Translations under genes and position numbers: made by a program
Part shown: positions 40,956 to 45,941 of the stretch, one piece after another
Position numbering within the stretch: the stretch's first letter is position 1
Layout: each line of letters begins with the position of its first letter
Notes under the pieces: model-generated
What the model was told of the DNA's origin: nothing
What the model saw: the letters and a program-made list of their open reading frames with translations, nothing else
The model's database searches: none
DNA from: Lachnospiraceae bacterium
GTDB taxonomy: Bacteria; Bacillota; Clostridia; Lachnospirales; Lachnospiraceae
Assembly: GCA_017622845.1 (NCBI GenBank)
Contig: JAGAQJ010000043.1
Span: forward strand, 1 to 45,941
Direction: 5' to 3'
Length of the DNA stretch: 45,941 nucleotides

Positions 40956-41471
40956 CTAGAATAACTCCTCCATTAAATATTTATAGATTTTTTGATTTTT
41001 ATTGTACCAACTGTCGCATATAGTCTCTGCCATATCCTCTGTGGGAACGGAGAGCTTGATATGAACCAGCTCAATATCTTTTTCCCGGGCAATCAATTCC
41101 GTCTCATATTCACCGGAGGTTGCTTTATAATAGTTTGCCGTGATAGAGGCTTCATTTTTCAACTCAAGATGCTTTTCAGAGAGGAAGGTATCGATATCAT
41201 TGATGATGGCATCACCGATGCGGCTGCCAAAATAGGATAAGGTATTCTTCCCTTCTTCCGTGATGGAAAAATAGGTACGGTTCATCAGCGTATCCGCTTT
41301 GATAAGCTCGGCATCCTGCAAATCAGAGATTACCTGCTGCAGTGTGATGAAGTTTGTGTATTCCTTCTCCAGGATAAATCCGCTGATTTGTGAGTAGGTA
41401 AGCTTGAATTTTACCTTGTTCAGCATATAGAGAACGATTAATTTATACAGTGTCAACGGGTCCTGAGTCAT
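40956..41471 (-). CDS. DUF4364 family protein
   Basis: A 171-residue protein matching the DUF4364 pattern: an N-terminal winged-helix-like segment (DPLTLYKLIVLYMLNKVKFKLTYSQISGFIL, then FITLQQVISDLQDAELI) and an alpha/beta C-terminal part. It is probably a small DNA-binding or adaptor protein of unknown role. AGGAAAGG precedes ATG 41471. Its start overlaps the end of the radical SAM gene by 29 bases, so the three minus-strand genes here form one unit. Confidence 0.75.
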   Translation of the reverse strand: MTQDPLTLYKLIVLYMLNKVKFKLTYSQISGFILEKEYTNFITLQQVISDLQDAELIKADTLMNRTYFSITEEGKNTLSYFGSRIGDAIINDIDTFLSEKHLELKNEASITANYYKATSGEYETELIAREKDIELVHIKLSVPTEDMAETICDSWYNKNQKIYKYLMEELF

Positions 41472-42429
41472 CGGATACCACACCTTTCCTATTATAATTA
41501 CAAGTTTTACGGGCAGCGGACTGCCATGTTCCGCGCCGTTTCATTTCCTGATGAAGTGTATTGAGGACGCGCCTCTTGTCAAGGCTCCAAAGAGGGGCTA
41601 TGAGTAAGTCTCTTGGTCCGTCTCCGGTGACACGGTGGATTACCATGTCGGGAGGAAGGATTTCCAGAGCAGAGATTACGATATCAATATACTCCATTAA
41701 ATCAAGAATTTCAAAGGTTTTCTTTTCGTATAATTCGACTAAATCCGTGTTTTTTAAGACATGCAGCAGTTGTAATTTGATTCCGTCAATCCCTTTATCT
41801 GCAAGAAAGCTGCAGGTTTCCAGCATCATTCTTTTATCTTCTCCGGGAAGTCCCAGAATAACATGCGTTATGATTGGGATAGATAATTCCTGAAGATTTT
41901 TTACTGCAGACTCGAAAACGGAAAGCGGATATCCGCGGCGAATCCGTTCGCCAGTCTTTTCATGGATTGTCTGTAAGCCAAGCTCTATCCAGATGAACTT
42001 ATCCGCGTATTCCCTGTTCAGTGCATCAAGCAGTGAGAGGATATCGCTGCCAAGACAGTCGGGTCTGGTGGCAATGGATATTCCCACAACAGAAGGCTCG
42101 TCAAGTGCCGCGCGGTAGAGCGTTTCCAGTCTGGATACAGGCGCATACGTATTGGTATATGCCTGAAAATAAGCGATGAAATGACTGCCGATTTTTTTGC
42201 TGTGAAAAGATTGTTTGCCTTGTTCAAGCTGGTCAGTGATGGAGACACCCTTTGCAGCAAAATCGCCGCTTCCTCCGGCGCTGCAAAAAATACAGCCCCG
42301 AACGCCGCATGACCCGTCCCGGTTCGGGCAGGTCATGCCGGCATCAAGGGCGATTTTGTATATCTTTTCGCCGTATCGCCGTTTCAGCTCGTAGTCAAGC
42401 GAATGATAAGGCTTATCGTTCCAGCGCAT
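41443..42429 (-). CDS. Radical SAM protein of the TIGR01212 (YhcC-like) family
   Basis: A 328-residue radical SAM enzyme. Cysteines for the 4Fe-4S cluster lie near the N terminus in TCPNRDGSCGVRGCIFCSAGG (Cys34, Cys46, Cys49). Later motifs include SIATRPDCL, WIELGLQTIHEKTGERIRRG and THVILGLPGED, as in the YhcC family. The reaction is unknown. ATG 42429 follows the malic enzyme stop at once (TAAAATG), indicating coupled translation, with no clear ribosome site of its own. Confidence 0.88.
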   Translation of the reverse strand: MRWNDKPYHSLDYELKRRYGEKIYKIALDAGMTCPNRDGSCGVRGCIFCSAGGSGDFAAKGVSITDQLEQGKQSFHSKKIGSHFIAYFQAYTNTYAPVSRLETLYRAALDEPSVVGISIATRPDCLGSDILSLLDALNREYADKFIWIELGLQTIHEKTGERIRRGYPLSVFESAVKNLQELSIPIITHVILGLPGEDKRMMLETCSFLADKGIDGIKLQLLHVLKNTDLVELYEKKTFEILDLMEYIDIVISALEILPPDMVIHRVTGDGPRDLLIAPLWSLDKRRVLNTLHQEMKRRGTWQSAARKTCNYNRKGVVSDDSGPVDTV

Positions 42430-42430
42430 T

Positions 42431-43585
42431 TTATCGGACAATGTGTGACTTGACAGCCTCAGCGACAAGCTCGGCAACCTTAGGATTAAACGCTTCGGGC
42501 ATAATATTGTCCTCGTTCAATTCCTCATCAGGCACAAGCCCTGCAATCGCCTCAGCAGCAGCAAGCTTCATTTCTTCCGTAATCTGTGTAGCCCGTCCCT
42601 CAAGCGCACCCTTGAAGATACCGGGGAACGCAACGACGTTGTTGACCTGATTTGGAAAATCGCTTCGTCCGGTGCCCACAACGCGCGCACCGGCAGCTTT
42701 TGCTACATCAGGCATGATTTCCGGTGTAGGATTTGCCATTGCAAAAAGGATGGAGTCGGGTGCCATAGACTGAACCATTTCCGGAGTAACAATATTGGGG
42801 GCAGATACGCCGATAAAGATGTCTGCACCTTTTAAAGCATCGGCGAGGGAGCCTGTCTCATTGTTCGGGTTTGTAATCTTTGCCATTTTTTCCTGCATCC
42901 AGTTCAGCCCCTCTGTGGAGGTTGATACGATGCCGACCTTGTCGCACATGATGACGTTGGTGAAGCCGTAGGTAAGCAGAAGCTTAGTGATGGCAACGCC
43001 TGCACTTCCGGCGCCGTTTACGACAACCTTGCAGTTTTCCTTCTGCTTGCCGACAACCTTTAAGGCGTTGATAATGCCTGCAAGCACAACAATTGCCGTA
43101 CCATGCTGGTCATCATGGAATACAGGGATATCAAGTGCTGCTTTCAGGCGCTCCTCGATTTCAAAGCAGCGCGGTGCGCTGATATCCTCAAGATTGATGC
43201 CGCCGTAAGCAGGTGCAAGCCATGTAACTGCCTTGATAATTTCCTCTGTATCCTGCGTGTCAAGACAGATAGGAACCGCGTTGACACCGCCGAACTCCTT
43301 GAAAAGAACTGCCTTTCCCTCCATAACCGGCATGGCGGCATAAGGACCGATATTGCCAAGACCAAGTACCGCACTGCCGTCCGATACAACGGCTACCGTA
43401 TTTGCCTTCATGGTATATTGATAAGCAGCCTCTTTATCCTCAGCGATAACCTTACATGGTTCTGCTACGCCGGGAGTATATGCCAGAGACAGTGCTTCCC
43501 TTGATTTGACAGGTGTCTTTGACACAGTCTCGATTTTTCCGTTCCACTCTTTATGAAGCTGTAATGCTTTTTCCTGAATTGTCAT
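42431..43585 (-). CDS. NAD-dependent malic enzyme (malate dehydrogenase, decarboxylating)
   Basis: A 384-residue malic enzyme of the short bacterial type without a phosphotransacetylase tail. The catalytic Tyr is in SLAYTPGVAEPCK and Lys in VLFKEFGGVNAVPICLD. The metal-binding acidic pair lies in VFHDDQHGTA, and the nucleotide-binding loop is VVNGAGSAGVAITKL. It converts malate to pyruvate and CO2. AAGGAGA lies before ATG 43585; the longer upstream frame lacks a ribosome site. It leads the minus-strand unit malic enzyme-radical SAM-DUF4364, probably from a TATAAT-type -10 at 43616-43621 (complement). Confidence 0.92.
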   Translation of the reverse strand: MTIQEKALQLHKEWNGKIETVSKTPVKSREALSLAYTPGVAEPCKVIAEDKEAAYQYTMKANTVAVVSDGSAVLGLGNIGPYAAMPVMEGKAVLFKEFGGVNAVPICLDTQDTEEIIKAVTWLAPAYGGINLEDISAPRCFEIEERLKAALDIPVFHDDQHGTAIVVLAGIINALKVVGKQKENCKVVVNGAGSAGVAITKLLLTYGFTNVIMCDKVGIVSTSTEGLNWMQEKMAKITNPNNETGSLADALKGADIFIGVSAPNIVTPEMVQSMAPDSILFAMANPTPEIMPDVAKAAGARVVGTGRSDFPNQVNNVVAFPGIFKGALEGRATQITEEMKLAAAEAIAGLVPDEELNEDNIMPEAFNPKVAELVAEAVKSHIVR

Positions 43586-43682
43586 AAGTAAAATCTCCTT
43601 TTTCAAATCATTCTTATTATAATGTATAATAAATCTTTGCAATTCGCAATAAATTCTTCTTTCTATTTTGGAAAAAATGAGT

Positions 43683-44162
43683 TATAATAAGCTTGCAGTA
43701 AAAATCTGGGAACTGCATCTGTTTATTTTACGAATTGACAGCATTTCAAAATGTTTTCCAAAATGATTGATTTAATAAAATTATATGGATTAGAGATTCA
43801 GCAATTGATTGCCGCGCTGATTTCTATATCATGAAGCCGCCGGCAGCAATCAATTCTTATGGATGAAAGCATAGGAGCCGGCAGCATGCGAAAAAGCATG
43901 GTCATCGTGCCGTTTCGTTCAGTCGGAGGTGAATGATGCAGCACAAGCATCATAGTCAAATCTGCTTTGTGCGGCAGTATGATTGCCGGATGGCACTGTC
44001 TTACTGGCAAGGCGTCTGAACGAGTCAATGCGGCAGCGCCGTTAGCGGAGAAAACGCAGAATAATGGAAAATCAGGCAAGGAGGCTTGCCTGGACATGAA
44101 TGATACAGTACACTGGGTTCAATATTATAAGTTCTATTATTTTTAATTTCAGAAAGGGATAA
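43683..44162 (+). promoter_or_regulatory. Long structured leader upstream of rho
   Basis: A TATAAT at 43683-43688 could start a leader of about 470 nt. It contains several perfect hairpins: AATTGATTGC (43803-43812) with GCAATCAATT (43846-43855), ATGATGC (43933-43939) with GCATCAT (43947-43953), and CAGGCAAG (44073-44080) with CTTGCCTG (44085-44092). The segment from TTCAGC (43797) to CTGAACG (44016-44022) loosely follows the plan of the intergenic repeat family. Rho genes elsewhere autoregulate through their leaders; whether this does so is inference. Confidence 0.5.
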
Positions 44163-45794
44163 TTGAGGTATATGAGAGAGAAGTACGAATCGCTGGCACT
44201 TGCCGAGTTAAGAGAAATTGCAAAGGCGCGCGGAATGAAGCGCACCAGCAGCTTGAAAAAGGCGGAGCTGGTAGAGCTGATGCTGGCGGAGGATGACAAG
44301 GACAAAGCAGCAGGAAAGGACGTGGAGCCAAAGCCGGTGCTTCGCGGCATGAAGGAGCCTTCTTATGCCACGTCCGTGCCGAACAATACAAATGACAGAA
44401 GCACAAGATATGAGCATCGGGAAAAGCCGGTAAGGGAGCCAAAGCAGTATGGCGATAACGCTGAGAGACAGTCTCAGGAGCAAAGGCAGTATGGAGACAA
44501 CGCAGAAAGACCGGTGAGGGAACAAAGACAGCACACGGATAATGCCGAGAGACAGCCGCGGGAGCAAAGGATTCCTGCAGACAGCGCTGAACGGGCGGTA
44601 AGGGAACAAAAACCTGCACCGGAAAATACGGAACGGCAGCAGGATGAGAAATTTCCGTCGGAGCTTGACAGCGGTGTTACGGCAAGAGGCATCTTGGAGG
44701 TAATGCCGGATGGCTTCGGCTTTATCAGAAGTGAAAATTTTCTGCCCGGTGAGAATGATGTATATGTGGCGCCAAGCCAGATTCGCCGTTTCGGACTGCG
44801 CACCGGTGACATTATAGAAGGAAACACACGTATCAAGACAATGAACGAAAAGTTCAGTGCGCTGCTGTATCTGAAAAAAATAAATGGATATCCGCCTGAA
44901 ATTGCAGTCAGAAGGCGCAATTTCGAGGACATGACACCGATTTTCCCCAATGAGCGCATCCGGCTTGAAACCTCCGGAGCGAGTGTGGCAATGCGTATCA
45001 TGGACTTGATGAGTCCTGTAGGCAAGGGACAGCGCGGCATGATTGTATCTCCGCCCAAGGCCGGTAAAACCACGCTTTTAAAGGAGGTTGCAAAGTCAAT
45101 TCTTAAGAATGCGCCGCAGATGCATATGATTATTCTTTTGATTGATGAGCGTCCGGAGGAGGTTACGGACATTAAGGAGGCGATTGAAGGACCGAATGTT
45201 GAAGTGATTTATTCTACGTTTGATGAGCTTCCCGAGCATCACAAAAGAGTTGCGGAGATGGTGATTGAGCGCGCAAAGCGTCTTGTAGAGCACAGAAAAG
45301 ATGTGTGTATCCTGCTTGACAGCATCACCAGACTGACACGGGCTTACAATCTGACGGTTCCGCCAAGCGGCCGTACGCTTTCAGGAGGACTTGACCCGGC
45401 AGCGCTGCATATGCCGAAGCGGTTTTTCGGAGCTGCCAGAAATATGCGTGAGGGAGGAAGCCTTACGATACTTGCAACAGCTCTTGTTGACACAGGTTCT
45501 AAGATGGACGATGTGGTATATGAGGAATTTAAGGGAACCGGTAACATGGAGATGGTGCTTGACAGAAAGCTTTCCGAAAAGCGTGTATTTCCTGCCATTG
45601 ATATCCCGAAGTCCGGCACCAGACGAGAGGATTTGCTGCTGACGCCGGATGAGCTTGAGGCAATCAACATTATGAGGAAGGCGCTGAACGGCTTAAAATC
45701 AGATGAGGCAGTCGACAAGATACTTGATATGTTCTACCGCACCAAAAATAATGTGGAATTTGTCGAAACCGTTAAAAAAATGAGGGTTTTGTAA
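44163..45794 (+). CDS. rho: Transcription termination factor Rho with repetitive N-terminal insert
   Basis: A 543-residue Rho helicase. An N-terminal helical domain (EKYESLALAELREIAKARGMK) is followed by a polar insert (about residues 50-165) containing tandem 14-residue units of the type YGDNAERQxxEQRQ. The RNA-binding cold-shock domain begins RGILEVMPDGFGFIRSENFL. The Walker A loop is SPPKAGKTTLLKEVA, followed by the Q and R loops (TVPPSGRTLSGGL) and the usual C terminus. It is longer than E. coli Rho (419 residues) because of the insert. TTG 44163 fits the AAAGGG at 44153-44158; ATG 44172 is an alternative start. Confidence 0.95.
   Translation: MRYMREKYESLALAELREIAKARGMKRTSSLKKAELVELMLAEDDKDKAAGKDVEPKPVLRGMKEPSYATSVPNNTNDRSTRYEHREKPVREPKQYGDNAERQSQEQRQYGDNAERPVREQRQHTDNAERQPREQRIPADSAERAVREQKPAPENTERQQDEKFPSELDSGVTARGILEVMPDGFGFIRSENFLPGENDVYVAPSQIRRFGLRTGDIIEGNTRIKTMNEKFSALLYLKKINGYPPEIAVRRRNFEDMTPIFPNERIRLETSGASVAMRIMDLMSPVGKGQRGMIVSPPKAGKTTLLKEVAKSILKNAPQMHMIILLIDERPEEVTDIKEAIEGPNVEVIYSTFDELPEHHKRVAEMVIERAKRLVEHRKDVCILLDSITRLTRAYNLTVPPSGRTLSGGLDPAALHMPKRFFGAARNMREGGSLTILATALVDTGSKMDDVVYEEFKGTGNMEMVLDRKLSEKRVFPAIDIPKSGTRREDLLLTPDELEAINIMRKALNGLKSDEAVDKILDMFYRTKNNVEFVETVKKMRVL
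44433..44650 (+). repeat. Coding tandem repeat in rho (42-base units)
   Basis: Five degenerate units of about 14 codons follow one another: YGDNAERQSQEQRQ, YGDNAERPVREQRQ, HTDNAERQPREQRI, PADSAERAVREQKP and APENTERQQDEKFP. Conserved positions are D/E-N-A-E-R and E-Q-R/K. The nucleotide copies have drifted, so the array is not very recent. It forms the disordered insert between the N-terminal helices and the RNA-binding domain. Confidence 0.85.
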
Positions 45795-45804
45795 TGTAAC
45801 GTAA

Positions 45805-45941
45805 CAGTTCAGCCATGCAGAAAGGATTGTACAAAATGACCGTGGGAGCTTGCTCACTAAGGGCAAGTTGTACAATCCTTTCTATAGGGCGGACGCCCGA
45901 CATGAAATAAGTTGTCGGAAAGAACAAATATTATTGTTAAA
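45805..45941. repeat. Intergenic structured repeat, copy D (runs off the window)
   Basis: CAGTTCAGCCAT (45805-45816) is identical to the left end of copy B. AGAAAGGATTGTACAA (45819-45834) pairs perfectly over 16 bp with TTGTACAATCCTTTCT (45868-45883). GTGGGAGCTTGCTCAC and the GGGCGGACGCCC hairpin are shared exactly with copy B, as is ATAAGTTGTCGGAAAGAA. The right end, expected to be ATGGCTGAACTG, lies beyond the window. It begins 11 bases after the rho stop. Confidence 0.8.

Overview
The window looks like chromosome of a Gram-positive, spore-lineage anaerobe of the Lachnospiraceae (Agathobacter/Roseburia/Eubacterium rectale type). This is an inference from gene content. It carries a spoIIA sigma-F operon and spoVA genes, lipoprotein-anchored starch enzymes, a valine T-box, a NAD-type malic enzyme, a ferredoxin-linked indolepyruvate oxidoreductase, a DUF342/FapA protein, and one near-perfect flagellar sigma-D (sigma-28) promoter. 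Most starts have strong AGGAGG-type ribosome sites. No tRNA, rRNA, IS transposase, CRISPR array or prophage was seen.

Layout. (1) 1-6084: a maltodextrin/starch locus with a lipoprotein binding protein, two MalF/MalG permeases and a surface GH13 amylase lipoprotein; no ATPase is present in the window. (2) 6085-8655: repeat-filled spacer, a histidine phosphatase, a small unknown protein, and on the minus strand an SH3b membrane protein with tandem coding repeats. (3) 8778-18467: T-box-valS, DUF342 protein, folC, a 46-residue ORF, a zinc-ribbon/TPR membrane protein, then spoIIAA-spoIIAB-sigF. (4) 18507-22668: a sigma-D promoter driving a DUF6033-like gene, then trkA-trkH. (5) 22665-27671: PHP phosphoesterase (minus), carbon-nitrogen hydrolase plus a PLP decarboxylase (a likely polyamine pair), then spoVAA-AB-AC. 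(6) 27861-35461 (minus): cytoplasmic GH13 enzyme, and iorA-iorB-carB. (7) 35462-37881: an accessory patch with a frameshifted lipoprotein, a Uma2 nuclease-like protein and gene remnants. (8) 37882-45794: acyl-CoA synthetase, rarA; minus-strand malic enzyme-radical SAM-DUF4364; then rho with a long structured leader and a repetitive N-terminal insert.

The most interesting non-gene signal is a family of intergenic structured repeats. Members lie at 6147-6299, about 6390-6504, 13418-13592 (plus two partial copies to 13662), 19625-19786 and 45805 to the window end; a looser relative lies upstream of rho. Members begin CAGTTCAGCCAT-like and end ATGGCTGAACTG-like, and carry a central helix whose two arms change together between copies (for example AGAAATGATT/AATCATTTCT versus AGAAATGAATG/CATTCATTTCT versus AGAAAGGATTGTACAA/TTGTACAATCCTTTCT). 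Compensatory change of this kind is direct evidence of selection for, or copying with, an RNA or DNA secondary structure. No known family was assigned.
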